From NCBI GenBank assembly GCA_001464275.1, contig LNFL01000146.1, positions 1-40,332 on the forward strand: a stretch of DNA of 40,332 nucleotides. Reading direction: 5' to 3'. This stretch comes from Actinobacteria bacterium Ga0077560. Lineage in GTDB: Bacteria; Actinomycetota; Thermoleophilia; Miltoncostaeales; Miltoncostaeaceae. Position numbers and translations under genes: made by a program. Positions 23,669-32,180 of the stretch are shown here, one piece after another. The notes below the pieces were generated by a model that was not told where the DNA came from, did not search any database, and was given only the letters and a program-made list of their open reading frames with translations. How positions within the stretch are numbered: the first letter of the stretch is position 1; every line of letters begins with the position of its first letter.

Positions 23669-24855
23669 GCGGACGCTCCTGCGTGTGTCGGAACGGGGCG
23701 GTGGGCGGCGCGGGCCGACCGGAACGCGTCGGCGAACAGGAACAGCGGGCGCAGGACGGCGTCCGGGACCTCGTGCTCATCGGCCACCAGGGCGTGCCGC
23801 GCCAGCTCGAGCGCCAGGTCGAGTGCGGGGTCGCCCAGGTCGCTGCGCCAGCTCCAGGTGAGCGCGTCGTCATCGGCGAGGCACCGGGCGAGCGCCTCGA
23901 CGGCGTCGGGCGCCGTCGGCGAGCCGGTGAGCTCCAGGCCGGCGGCCGCCATCTCGAGGCCGCAGACGGCCTCGGTCATGCGCACGCGCTCGTGCGGCAG
24001 GCGGGTGCGCCAGCGCTCGGCCATCTCGGGCGCCACCCCGGCCGCCCCGGTCTCGAAGCTGCTGTTGGCCACGAAGGCGTTGCCGGAGGCGTCCCGCAGG
24101 CGGGCGGGGTCCGACATCGCGCCGTCGTCGTCCACGCCGAGGAACCCGCAGACGGCGGAGGTGACGCCGGCCGGGTCCCGCACCAGACCCTCGTAGGAGA
24201 GCACGCTCACGCGCGGATCGGTGGCCAGCAGGGCGGCGATCGCCTCCTGCTTGCGCCAGTGCCGCAGCACCGACAGCGGGTGGGCGACCTGGGACGGGTC
24301 GTGGCGGGCCATGCCCAGGTTCGACGCCAGCACGGCGCGCGGGTCGCGCCGCACCAGGATCACCCGTCCGCCGGGGAACGCGCGCAGGAACGCGGGCGCC
24401 AGGTCGGCGGCCCACACCTCCTTGAGACCCACCACCGCACCGTCGGCGGCGTCGCGGGTGATCGCGACCGCATCGAGGAACCGGGCCAGAACGGCGCGGA
24501 ACGTCGGTCCCCGCAGGGCCTCCGCCGCGGCCACCAGATCGGGTGATTCGATGGCGCAGCGCTCGGCCAGCGCCGGGCGCAGCGCCGCGAGCACCGCCGG
24601 GTCGGCGGCCTCGGACAGGTCACCGGCGAGCATCGCATCGAGCTGCGCGACCCCCGACGCGGCGCCGTGGTTGTCCTGCAGCGGCGCCGACGGGTCGATG
24701 GCGTCGCCCACGACGGCATTCCGGATGGCCTTCAGCAGCGGGAAGAGCGGATCGACCGCCACCTCCACGGCGGGATGCGCGGCCAGCATGCGCGCCACCA
24801 GCGTCGTGCCCGACCGGGCCGGGCCGGTGATCAGCAGTGGGCGCAGGGCGCTCAT
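23665..24855 (-). CDS. PAPS-dependent sulfotransferase-family protein
   Basis: A 396-residue protein with the two PAPS-binding elements of sulfotransferases. The 5'-phosphosulfate loop ITGPARSGTTLVARML is at residues 9-24. The 3'-phosphate region is GRVILVRRDPRAVLASNLG, with the conserved Arg and Ser. WRKQEAIAALL and VLSYEGLVRDP are also typical of bacterial members. It would transfer sulfate to a hydroxyl or amino group of a glycan or other acceptor. It overlaps both neighbours by ATGA and sits between two methyltransferases in a sigma-28-like operon, so a flagellin glycan is a reasonable acceptor. That is inference. The C-terminal 120 residues are less conserved in appearance. Confidence 0.85.
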   Translation of the reverse strand: MSALRPLLITGPARSGTTLVARMLAAHPAVEVAVDPLFPLLKAIRNAVVGDAIDPSAPLQDNHGAASGVAQLDAMLAGDLSEAADPAVLAALRPALAERCAIESPDLVAAAEALRGPTFRAVLARFLDAVAITRDAADGAVVGLKEVWAADLAPAFLRAFPGGRVILVRRDPRAVLASNLGMARHDPSQVAHPLSVLRHWRKQEAIAALLATDPRVSVLSYEGLVRDPAGVTSAVCGFLGVDDDGAMSDPARLRDASGNAFVANSSFETGAAGVAPEMAERWRTRLPHERVRMTEAVCGLEMAAAGLELTGSPTAPDAVEALARCLADDDALTWSWRSDLGDPALDLALELARHALVADEHEVPDAVLRPLFLFADAFRSARAAHRPVPTHAGASA

Positions 24856-25997
24856 CGCCGCCTCGCGGCGACGATGACGTCGTCGCAGATCCGCGCCTCG
24901 TCGAGTGCCGGCTGCATCGCCAGCAGCGCCGGGGCGACGGCGTCGAGCGCGCCGCCGGGCAGGCGCACCGCGAGCTGGCAGAGCAGCTCGTACACGTCCA
25001 TCCCGAAGTACCAGGCGGCCACCGGCTCGAAGCCGGCGTCCCACAGCAGCGTGGCGAGCGATGCGTCGCTGAAGACGTTGAGGTGGCTGGTGGGCTCCAT
25101 GTGCCGCCACACCACCTCGGGCAGCGCCCGCTGGACGGCGCTCGAGAGCGCGTCCGCGCGCGGCACCTCCACCACCAGGAGGCCGTCGTCGGCCAGGAAG
25201 CGGGCCGCGTGGTCGACGAACCGGCGCGGGTCGGCGACGTACTCCAGGACGCCCCACAGGGTCACCACGTCGGCGGGCACCGCCGGCGGCTCCATCGCCG
25301 TCACGTCTCCGTGCACCAGCTCCACGCCCATGACCTCGCGGGCGAACCCGCAGGACGCCCGGCTGATCTCGTAGCCGGTGGCCTCGATGCCCGCGGCCCG
25401 CGCGGCGGCGACGAAGTGCCCGGCGCCGGCGCCCACGTCGACGAGGCTGCCGGTGCCCCGCCCGAACCGGGCGGCGGCCGACCGCACCCACTCCAGCTTG
25501 GGCCGCACGATCTGCGACATCCGGATCTCGAGCGCCCGCAGGTCGGTGTAGACCCCGGCGAGCGCGTCGTCCTCGGCAAAGCGGCCGGCCAGGGACGCGG
25601 GCGCCGGGGCGGTGCGCACGAAGGCGTGGCCGCAGCCCGGGCAGCGGACGTAGGTGATGCCGAGGATGGTCACCGGGGCGTCGTCGGCCGCGACCGGCGC
25701 GTCGCAGCAGGGGCACGTCTCGCGGGTGACGGTGGGGCCGTCGCGCAACGCGGCGGCGGCAACCGCCAGCTCCGCCACGTACTCGCGCGCCTCGTCCGCG
25801 TCGATGGGCCGCAGGCCCAGCACGTCCAGGTGCTTGCCGCAGGTCACCTCGACCTCCGCGGCGTCCGATCCACCGGAGGCGATGCGTTCCCATCGCTCGG
25901 TCCGGGGGCCGGGGGAGGTGGTCATGGGCTGGTGGCGCAGCCAGCGGACGCCGGCGGGCGCGGCGGTCGCGGGGGCGCTGGGCACGGGTCCTCGCAT
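24852..25997 (-). CDS. SAM-dependent methyltransferase with zinc-ribbon domain
   Basis: A 381-residue protein. A CxxC...CxxC ribbon is visible at C95, C98, C119 and C122 (CPCCDAP, CPGCGHAF), as in sugar-modifying methyltransferases of the zinc-binding type. The SAM motif is LVDVGAGAGHFVAAA at 185-199, followed by GYEIS and VTLWGVLEYVADPRRFVDH. The first 50 residues look disordered. The ATG at 25997 is used because it lies seven bases after a sigma-28-like -10 box; a later in-frame ATG at codon 25 is the alternative. It is the first gene of the operon with the sulfotransferase and a second methyltransferase, and its stop overlaps the next start. Confidence 0.87.
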   Translation of the reverse strand: MRGPVPSAPATAAPAGVRWLRHQPMTTSPGPRTERWERIASGGSDAAEVEVTCGKHLDVLGLRPIDADEAREYVAELAVAAAALRDGPTVTRETCPCCDAPVAADDAPVTILGITYVRCPGCGHAFVRTAPAPASLAGRFAEDDALAGVYTDLRALEIRMSQIVRPKLEWVRSAAARFGRGTGSLVDVGAGAGHFVAAARAAGIEATGYEISRASCGFAREVMGVELVHGDVTAMEPPAVPADVVTLWGVLEYVADPRRFVDHAARFLADDGLLVVEVPRADALSSAVQRALPEVVWRHMEPTSHLNVFSDASLATLLWDAGFEPVAAWYFGMDVYELLCQLAVRLPGGALDAVAPALLAMQPALDEARICDDVIVAARRR

Positions 25998-26004
25998 GGC
26001 CGTC

Positions 26005-26033
26005 CTCTCGGCCGTTCCGCGCAGAACTTGAGC
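26005..26033 (-). promoter_or_regulatory. Sigma-28-like promoter for the methyltransferase/sulfotransferase operon
   Basis: Minus strand: GCTCAA (26033-26028), 15-base spacer, GCCGAGAG (26012-26005), then 7 bases and the ATG at 25997. The box arrangement is the same as at 3958-3987. A leaderless or nearly leaderless transcript is predicted. Confidence 0.65.
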
Positions 26034-26107
26034 CGGCTCCTCGCCGGTTCCTAAGGTCCGGCGCCTCGCCCGACGATGCCACGGGGATCCCCGACGGAGG
26101 CGTGCCC

Positions 26108-27502
26108 GTGCAGACCGGCTTCAAGAGCGGCATCCCAGTCCTGGAGTTCCTCGCGCGATCGGTCCTGGACGCGCCCCGGCTCCCCGGTGTGGAGGGCGTT
26201 CTGGTCATCGCGCCGGATCGCGTCTTCACGCGCTCCGCGGACCTGGTGGGCGCCGCGGTGCGCTCGGACGAGGACGCCGCGGACGTCGCCGCGGACCTCG
26301 TGAACGCCCTGGGGGCCGAGCGTCTGGCGCGCACCGCGATCGCCTACACCGGGTGCTTCGCCCACACCGCGGACGCGGCGGCCCTCGTCGCCGAGATCGC
26401 GGCGGTGGCACGGGTGGCGGGACAGGTGCTGGTCGCCGAGGCCGAGCCGCTGGACCCGCCGGCCGCGAGCCGCGCCGCGGCGCTGCTGCGCACCGCGGGC
26501 CTCGAGCTGCGCGAGCATCGCCTCGTGCCGGCGTTCGCGGACGACCCCGTGATCCGGCGCATTCATCTGGGCCCGGTGCCGCCCCAGGGCGGGATGCGGC
26601 CGCTGAAGGTCGCCATCTCGGACCACCAGGGCAAGTCACTGGAGATCCAGGCGGCGCTGGCCGCGGCGGGGCACATCCTCACCGACGACGTGCTCGCCGC
26701 GGATGCCGTGCTGATCGACCACGACGTCCACTTCCACGGCAAGCAGCACTTCGTGGCCGCCGCGGTCGCGGCGGGCCGGAAGGGGTTCCTGTACCCGCAC
26801 GGCGCGGACCCGGCGCTCATGGCCGGCTGGGACGGCATCTACGAGGTGTTCCCGCTGCTGTCGGGCGCCATGGTCATCTCCGAGGGGCACGCCCAGGTCG
26901 CCCGCCGGTACGGCTATCCGCTGCCCCTGCACTCCATCGGCTGGCCCTACTGCGAGCAGCGCGACCGCCGTGCCGGCCCGGTGGAGCACGTGCTGTTCGC
27001 CCCGACGCACCCGCCCTACCTGGGCAACCCGCGGTATCCCGGCCGGAACGCGGAGATGTTCGAGAAGCTGCTGCGCTGCCCGGTGCGGCTCACGGTGCGC
27101 CACATCGGGACGCTGGAGGAGAACGGGCTGTGGGAGGTGCCCGGGGTCACCTTCACGCGCGGGGACATGGGCGACGCCCCCGGCATGCTCGCCCAGATCG
27201 ACGCGGCGGACTGCGTGGTGGCCGACCGCAGCACCTTCGGGAACCTCTCGGTCGCCCGCGGCGCGACCACCGTGCTGTGGGACACCTCGCTGGTGTTCAA
27301 CAACGAGGGGAGCCGGCACCCCGACCACCTGGACCTGTACCGCGACCTGCTGCACCACCCGTTCGACGCCGACGACGGGGACATGTGGGATCTCATCCGG
27401 GCCGCGGCATCCGACACCCGCCGCATCGCGGAGTGGCGTGAGCGCTTCATCGGCCACCCCCTCGACGCGGCGGCCGTCACCGCCACGATCCGGGGGATCT
27501 GA
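26108..27502 (+). CDS. Putative GT-B glycosyl- or glycerophosphotransferase, two-domain
   Basis: A 464-residue protein. Residues about 160-464 resemble the TagF/CDP-glycerol transferase-like GT-B fold: KVAISDHQGKSLEIQAAL, GFLYPHGADPALMAGWDG, VISEGHAQVARRYG, a second Rossmann start VEHVLFAPTHPPYLG, and a donor-site-like DAADCVVADRSTFGNLSVARG. The first 160 residues form a separate alpha/beta domain that I do not recognise, with a methyltransferase-like tail (VLVAEAEPLDPP, LRTAGLELREHRLVPAF). The GTG at 26108 is chosen for GGAGG seven bases upstream. It is divergent from the methyltransferase operon. It is the best candidate in the window for a sugar transferase, possibly onto flagellin, but the assignment is tentative. 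Confidence 0.6.
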   Translation: MQTGFKSGIPVLEFLARSVLDAPRLPGVEGVLVIAPDRVFTRSADLVGAAVRSDEDAADVAADLVNALGAERLARTAIAYTGCFAHTADAAALVAEIAAVARVAGQVLVAEAEPLDPPAASRAAALLRTAGLELREHRLVPAFADDPVIRRIHLGPVPPQGGMRPLKVAISDHQGKSLEIQAALAAAGHILTDDVLAADAVLIDHDVHFHGKQHFVAAAVAAGRKGFLYPHGADPALMAGWDGIYEVFPLLSGAMVISEGHAQVARRYGYPLPLHSIGWPYCEQRDRRAGPVEHVLFAPTHPPYLGNPRYPGRNAEMFEKLLRCPVRLTVRHIGTLEENGLWEVPGVTFTRGDMGDAPGMLAQIDAADCVVADRSTFGNLSVARGATTVLWDTSLVFNNEGSRHPDHLDLYRDLLHHPFDADDGDMWDLIRAAASDTRRIAEWRERFIGHPLDAAAVTATIRGI

Positions 27503-27508
27503 CCGGCC

Positions 27509-28687
27509 TCAGGCCCGGCGCAGCACGCCCGCCAGCCACCCGGCGACCAGCAGGATCCCCACCCCGCTCAGCACGAACACCACGCGCGGCGACGTGATCT
27601 CCAGCAGCAGCACCGCGAGGCCCAGGGCGGCCACCTGCCCCGCCTGGGCCGCGGTGCCGAGCAGGCCGAACACCCGGCCCAGCATCTCCCGCGGCACCCG
27701 CTCCTGCAGCAGCGTGTCGCTCGCCACGTTGTGGATGCCGTTGCCCACCCCGCCGATGCCCTGACCGGCGGCCCCGACCGGCACGTTCGGCGCCAGGCCG
27801 GTGACCGCGTTGCCCACCCCCGACAGTCCGATGGCCACGACGATCAGCCGGATGGAGTCCACCGTCCCCCGGCGCATCGCGAGGGTCGCCGAGGCCAGGA
27901 TCATGCCGGCCCCGAAGGCGGCCACCAGCAGGCCGTAGCCGTCCGGGCCCGCCCCCAGCGCCTCGCGGGCCACGAACACCAGGGCCACGTTGTCGATGCC
28001 CGCGAGCGCGACGATCACGAACGTGGCGATCACCAGGGCGCGAACGATCGGCGCGGTGCGCGCGTGGGCCAGCCCGCCCCGCACCGAGGCCGTGAACGAC
28101 TCCCGACCGCGGTCGCCGTGCGGCGGCAGCCGGGGCACGAACGCCAGCAGCAGTGCCGACACCCCGAAGCTGGCGGCGTCCACCAGCAGCGCTCCGCGCA
28201 CCCCGGCGGTCGTCACCAGGATGCCGCCCAGCAGGCCGCCCAGCGCCAGCTCCAGGTTCGCCGCCAGGCTCAGCAGCGCGTTCGCCGAGAGCCGCTGCGC
28301 CGGGACCACCAGGGCCGGCACGGAGCTGCGCCCCGCGGGCTGGAACACCGTCACCAGGGCGGCCATGCCGGCCGCCAGTGCCAGGACGACCGGGAACGGC
28401 GGAAGCGTCACGGCGATCGCCCCTACCAGCACCAGCTGCCCCAGCTCGCAGGCGCGCATGAGGGCCCGCTGCTCCACGCGGTCCACCAGGGCGCCCGCCA
28501 CCGGACCGAAGAACCGCGGGATCGCCTGCGCCAGCAGCAGCAGGCTCACGCCCACCGGCCCGTGGGCGTCGGCCGCCAGCACCACCAGCGCCACCGACGC
28601 GGCTCCGTCCCCCGCGAACGAGATGACGCGCGACGCCCACAGCGCCCGGAACGCCGGGTTCTCGATGAGCACCGGGGGAAGCCGCAT
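27509..28687 (-). CDS. MFS transporter
   Basis: A 392-residue membrane protein with about twelve hydrophobic helices, resembling the MFS_3/enterobactin-exporter type. It starts ENPAFRALWASRVISFAGDGA and has the loop 2-3 motif GPVAGALVDRVEQRALM (a variant of GxLaDrxGrr). FQPAGRSSVPALV and a C-terminal repeat NVASDTLLQERVPREMLGRVFG follow. It probably exports a small hydrophobic compound. The ATG at 28687 gives a normal start. It converges on the transferase gene with a 6-base gap and no visible terminator hairpin. No link to the flagellar genes is apparent. Confidence 0.9.
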   Translation of the reverse strand: MRLPPVLIENPAFRALWASRVISFAGDGAASVALVVLAADAHGPVGVSLLLLAQAIPRFFGPVAGALVDRVEQRALMRACELGQLVLVGAIAVTLPPFPVVLALAAGMAALVTVFQPAGRSSVPALVVPAQRLSANALLSLAANLELALGGLLGGILVTTAGVRGALLVDAASFGVSALLLAFVPRLPPHGDRGRESFTASVRGGLAHARTAPIVRALVIATFVIVALAGIDNVALVFVAREALGAGPDGYGLLVAAFGAGMILASATLAMRRGTVDSIRLIVVAIGLSGVGNAVTGLAPNVPVGAAGQGIGGVGNGIHNVASDTLLQERVPREMLGRVFGLLGTAAQAGQVAALGLAVLLLEITSPRVVFVLSGVGILLVAGWLAGVLRRA

Positions 28688-28787
28688 CGGTGGATGCTCG
28701 CAGGCGGTAGCCCGCCCGCCTCGTCGAGGTCACGACGGGGCGGGAATCGCGCGCGGTCGGGCACTCATCCGGCACCCTGCGCGCGCC

Positions 28788-28812
28788 GATGTACACACAA
28801 TGGATGTACACT
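28788..28812. promoter_or_regulatory. Direct-repeat operator upstream of the GNAT toxin-antitoxin pair
   Basis: GATGTACAC occurs twice, at 28788-28796 and 28803-28811, with a 15-base period, 27 bases before the antitoxin start. The core TGTACA is itself palindromic. This is a likely binding site for the antitoxin or the toxin-antitoxin complex. Confidence 0.5.
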
Positions 28813-28838
28813 CGGGGCCCGGCGATTGGGAGGGGCTG

Positions 28839-29126
28839 ATGACCACGCGCGATGCGGCGGGACGGGATCTGCGATTGGGCTTTCGTGTGACCGAGCGCGA
28901 ACGCTCCCTGCTGCGGGAGGCCAGCCGCACCGAGGGCATGACGGTCTCGGAGTTCGTCCTGCGTCATGCGACCCGGGCGGCGGAGCAGGTGCTGGCCGAC
29001 CGACGGACCTTCTCGATCCCCCCGGAACAATGGGACGCCTTCGTCGCGGCGCTCGACGGGCCCCCGAAGAACGTGACGGGCCTGCGTGATCTGGTGCGTG
29101 AGACCACGGTCCTCGACCGGGAGTGA
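28839..29126 (+). CDS. DUF1778-type (TacA-like) antitoxin
   Basis: A 95-residue protein with the DUF1778 layout. The N-terminal ribbon-helix-helix is RLGFRVTERERSLLREASRTEGMTVSEFVLRHATRAAE, followed by a flexible C-terminus LADRRTFSIPPEQWDAFVAALDGPPKN, which in this family wraps around the GNAT toxin. The ATG at 28839 is preceded by GGGAGGGG. The stop overlaps the toxin start as GTGA. The direct repeats upstream suggest autoregulation. Confidence 0.88.
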   Translation: MTTRDAAGRDLRLGFRVTERERSLLREASRTEGMTVSEFVLRHATRAAEQVLADRRTFSIPPEQWDAFVAALDGPPKNVTGLRDLVRETTVLDRE

Positions 29127-29635
29127 CGTCCCGGTACGGCCCCGCCGAGCCGCTCCACCAGGGGCACCTGCTGGAAGGCTTCGACTGCGGGCAGGACGCG
29201 CAGTCCGAGTGGCTTCGTGACCACGCGCTCCAGGCGCACCGGTCGGGGACGAGCCGCGTCTACGTGGTCCGGCGCCGGCACGACGATCTGGTCGTGGGCT
29301 ACCACGCCCTCGCGGCGGGGGCGGTCGATGGCGGCGCCGCGCCGCGCCGTGTGGCGCTGGGAACCGGCCGGCACCCGATCCCGGTGATCCTGCTGACCCG
29401 CCTCGGGGTGGACCTCAGCGAGCAGGGGCGGGGGCTGGGGCGGGCGCTGCTCGCCGATGCCCTCCGGAGGGTGGCGGGGGCGGCGGACCAGATCGGCGTC
29501 CGCGCGCTGCTGATCCACTGCGAGGACGACGCGGCGAGACGCTTCTATCTGCGGCAGGCGGCGTTCGAGGAGAGCCCCACCGACCCGATGCACCTCATGC
29601 TGCTGATGAAGGACCTCCGCCACGCGCTGGCCTGA
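29123..29635 (+). CDS. GNAT-family toxin (TacT/AtaT-like)
   Basis: A 170-residue acetyltransferase of the toxin type. It has the family start EPLHQGHLLEGFDCGQDAQSEWLRDHALQA, the acetyl-CoA motif LGVDLSEQGRGLGRALLADAL, and the terminal Tyr-containing FYLRQAAFEESP. TacT-like toxins acetylate charged tRNAs and block translation (family knowledge). The GTG start at 29123 overlaps the antitoxin stop. All core motifs are intact, so the pair is probably functional. Confidence 0.88.
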   Translation: MTSRYGPAEPLHQGHLLEGFDCGQDAQSEWLRDHALQAHRSGTSRVYVVRRRHDDLVVGYHALAAGAVDGGAAPRRVALGTGRHPIPVILLTRLGVDLSEQGRGLGRALLADALRRVAGAADQIGVRALLIHCEDDAARRFYLRQAAFEESPTDPMHLMLLMKDLRHALA

Positions 29636-29665
29636 TCGGGCGCGACATGGCGATCGCTCAACCTG

Positions 29666-31497
29666 TCAGGCCACGGCGAGGCCGCCCGCCAGGCGGGCGC
29701 GCAGGCCGTCCACCTCGCGGAGCCACAGCTCCAGGTTGACCAGCTGCCACAGGAACATCATGTGGTTCTCGCGCGGCTGGCCGGACAGCACGATCTGCTC
29801 GTGCTCGTCGGCGATGTTGTCCACCACGTCGGGCAGGTAGACCCCGCGGTCGCGGAACGAGCGCGACGCGATGAGGTCCATGAGCGGGTCGCGGTTCTCG
29901 CCGCTGAACCAGATGTGGGCCGGAGCGTTCCAGCCGGTCTTGGCGATGCGGGTGCGGGTCTCCTCGGGCAGCACCCCGCGCATGGCCTCCCGCAGCAGGT
30001 GCTTGGTGACCCCCTGCCGGATCTTCATGCGCCCCGGGACGCGGAACATGAGCTCCGCCAGACGGTGGTCCAGGAACGGGTGGAAGCGCTCCACGCCCAG
30101 CGGACCCAGGTTGCGGTCCTCGGCGCGCAGGCAGCACGGCATGGTCTCGCGGGTGAGGTCCTGCCAGGTGCGGTTCTTGAGCAGCGTCCCGAAGCGGTGC
30201 TCCCAGGTCGAACAGGCCGGGGTCCACCGCGCCCACGTAGCGGCCCAGACGGCCGCGATCGGGCAGCACCACGCCCGGACGGGCGGGGTCGGCGATGCGG
30301 GCCACCATCGCCCGCGCGACGTCGGCGTCCTTCCGGAACACCGGGTGGTCGTGGTACCGCGCCCAGCCGGCGACCTCGGCCTCGTAGGCGGCGGTGTCGC
30401 CCTCGGCGAGCAGGTCGGCGAAGTGGCAGGGGAAGTACTCGAACTCCCCGGCGTTCAGCTCGTCGCCGCCCAGGCCCCCGAGGATCGATCCCACGCCCTC
30501 GGCCGCCACGGCGTCCGCCAGGATGGCGTGCGAGAGCCACGTGGCCGTGGCCACGGGCTCGTCGTGGATCGACACCAGGCGCGACACGGTGCCCATCACG
30601 TCCGGCACGGCGATCTCCACCGGGTGCCAGCTCTCGACGCAGCGGTCGAGCATGGTGGCGATCTCGGTGCGCTCGTCGTAGGTGGGGTCGGCGTAGACCG
30701 TGGAGTACGCGCGCTGCTTCTCGCACCGACCCGCTGTCCATGCCCCCCGAGAGGGTGAACGCCGGACGCGGGGCCACGGCCAGGCGGCGGCGGACGGCGT
30801 CGATGAGCAGCTCGCGGTACCGCTCGGCCAGCTCGGCCTCGGGGAGGTCCAGCTCGTCCTCGCCGCCCAGGGTCCAGTACCGCTCGGTGCGCTGGTGGCG
30901 CACGGCGCCGTCCTCGCCCAGGGCGAGCGTTACCACGCTGGCGGCGGGCACCTGGCGCACGTCCAGGTACGGGGAGGCGGCGGGGTCGTTGTCGAAGGTG
31001 CGGTAGTGCGAGCCGGCGATCCGCGCCACGTACGACGGGTCGGCCTCCACACGCACGCCGGGCAGGCCCAGCAGCGGCCGGGGGCGCGACGAGGCGGCCA
31101 CAACGCCCGCCGCGGGCACCCAGTACAGGGGGCGCATGCCCCAGCGGTCGCGCGCGAGCTGCAGCGTGTTACGGCGCGAGTCCCACAGCACCACGGCCAC
31201 GTCGGCGTTCAGGCGCTCCATCGCGCCGGCCAGGCCGTACATGGCGGCCAGGTGCAGCAGGGCCTGGGGGTCGGTGCCCTCGATGCCGAGCTCGTCGCGG
31301 TTGAAGATGCGTCCGTCCATCGCCAGCGCCAGGCCGCCGTGGGCGGCCACGCCGCCGCCGGCGCCGTCGCACGCCAGCCAGCCCATGCCGGAGCCGATCT
31401 CCGCGGCGCGGCCCGCGGCACCGGCCAGATCGCGCATGCCCTCGGCGATGTGGCGGCGGTGGGCGCGGGGCCCGGCCAGTGCGAGCAGTCGGCTCAC
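29666..31497 (-). pseudogene. AsnB-like amidotransferase lacking Cys2, broken by two frame disruptions
   Basis: Three reading frames together make one AsnB-like protein. Segment 1 (31497 to about 30724) holds the N-terminal domain, WDSRRNTLQLARDRWGMRPLYW, and the PPi loop FTLSGGMDSGSV. Segment 2 (30722 to 30207) continues EKQRAYSTVYADPTYDERTEI and ILGGLGGDELNAGEFEYF. Segment 3 (30205 to 29666) continues WEHRFGTLLKNRTWQDL to the TGA. Family spacing between the PPi loop and AYSTVY is about ten residues too short, so the first break looks like a real deletion of a length not divisible by three. The second is an extra C at 30206 or two lost bases. The protein starts MSRLLALAG, without the MCGI nucleophile, so it could not hydrolyse glutamine. 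The GTG at 31497 overlaps the upstream methyltransferase stop. Confidence 0.8.
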
Positions 31498-32180
31498 GAG
31501 TCCTCCCGGTCGGCGACGATGAACGTCCAGTGGTGGGGGTATCCGATGACGTCCTCGGGGACGCCGCCGGTGCGGCGGTCGGTGACCACGGCGGCACGGA
31601 ACCCGGCGGCCTCGATGAACGCGACGACCTCGTCGATGTCGTAGGCGTTCACGTGTACGCGCAGGTCCACGCCGGGGTCCAGGAACTCGTCGCGCACGTA
31701 GCGGTACTCGCTGGGGCCGGGGCGCAGCGACTCGCGCAGGATCAGCGACCGGCGGGCCACCGACAGCAGCCGCTCCAGCGGCCGGTGGTAGCCGTCGATG
31801 TTGGTGAGCACGTTCATGCACACCACGTGGTCCGCCTCGCCGTCCAGGTCCTCGATGCGCATGACCTCGAGGGCCGAGGCGGGCAGCCCGAAGGCCGGCA
31901 TCTCGCGCTTTCCGATGCCGATGAGCGTGGGGGAGGCGTCGATGCCGTGGTAGGCGCAGGGGATGCCGCGGTCGCGCAGCGAGTGGAACAGGGACCCCGA
32001 GCCGCAGCCCGCGTCGAGGACCAGCTCACCCGCGCCCACGCGCTCGGCCAGCAGCTCGGCGGCCTGCGCCGCGCAGGTCATCTCCTCGGCCTGCCGGCGG
32101 CAGCGGGCCGTGTAGAGCGCGTGCACGGTGGCGCTGTGCTCCCAGATGCACCAGCGCACATATCCGCGGGCGCTGATCAC
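31494..32180 (-). CDS. Class I SAM-dependent methyltransferase
   Basis: A 228-residue methyltransferase. The SAM loop is LVLDAGCGSGSLFHSL (about 53-68), followed by YHGIDASPTLIGIGK and HVVCMNVLTNIDGYHRPLERLL. LILRESLRPGPSEYRYVRDEF in the second half resembles O-methyltransferases in polysaccharide loci. The start is GTG at 32180, overlapping the upstream stop (GTGA); the stop overlaps the AsnB-like gene start. It is the fifth gene of the HisH operon. The acceptor is unknown, probably a sugar hydroxyl of the same glycan. Confidence 0.85.
   Translation of the reverse strand: MISARGYVRWCIWEHSATVHALYTARCRRQAEEMTCAAQAAELLAERVGAGELVLDAGCGSGSLFHSLRDRGIPCAYHGIDASPTLIGIGKREMPAFGLPASALEVMRIEDLDGEADHVVCMNVLTNIDGYHRPLERLLSVARRSLILRESLRPGPSEYRYVRDEFLDPGVDLRVHVNAYDIDEVVAFIEAAGFRAAVVTDRRTGGVPEDVIGYPHHWTFIVADREDS

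Noticed and set aside
26040..26107. A divergent sigma-28-like promoter for the transferase gene at 26108.
   Set aside because: The best candidate (TAAG then CCGACGAT or GCCCGACG) has wrong spacing or box sequence. It is kept only as a weak possibility.
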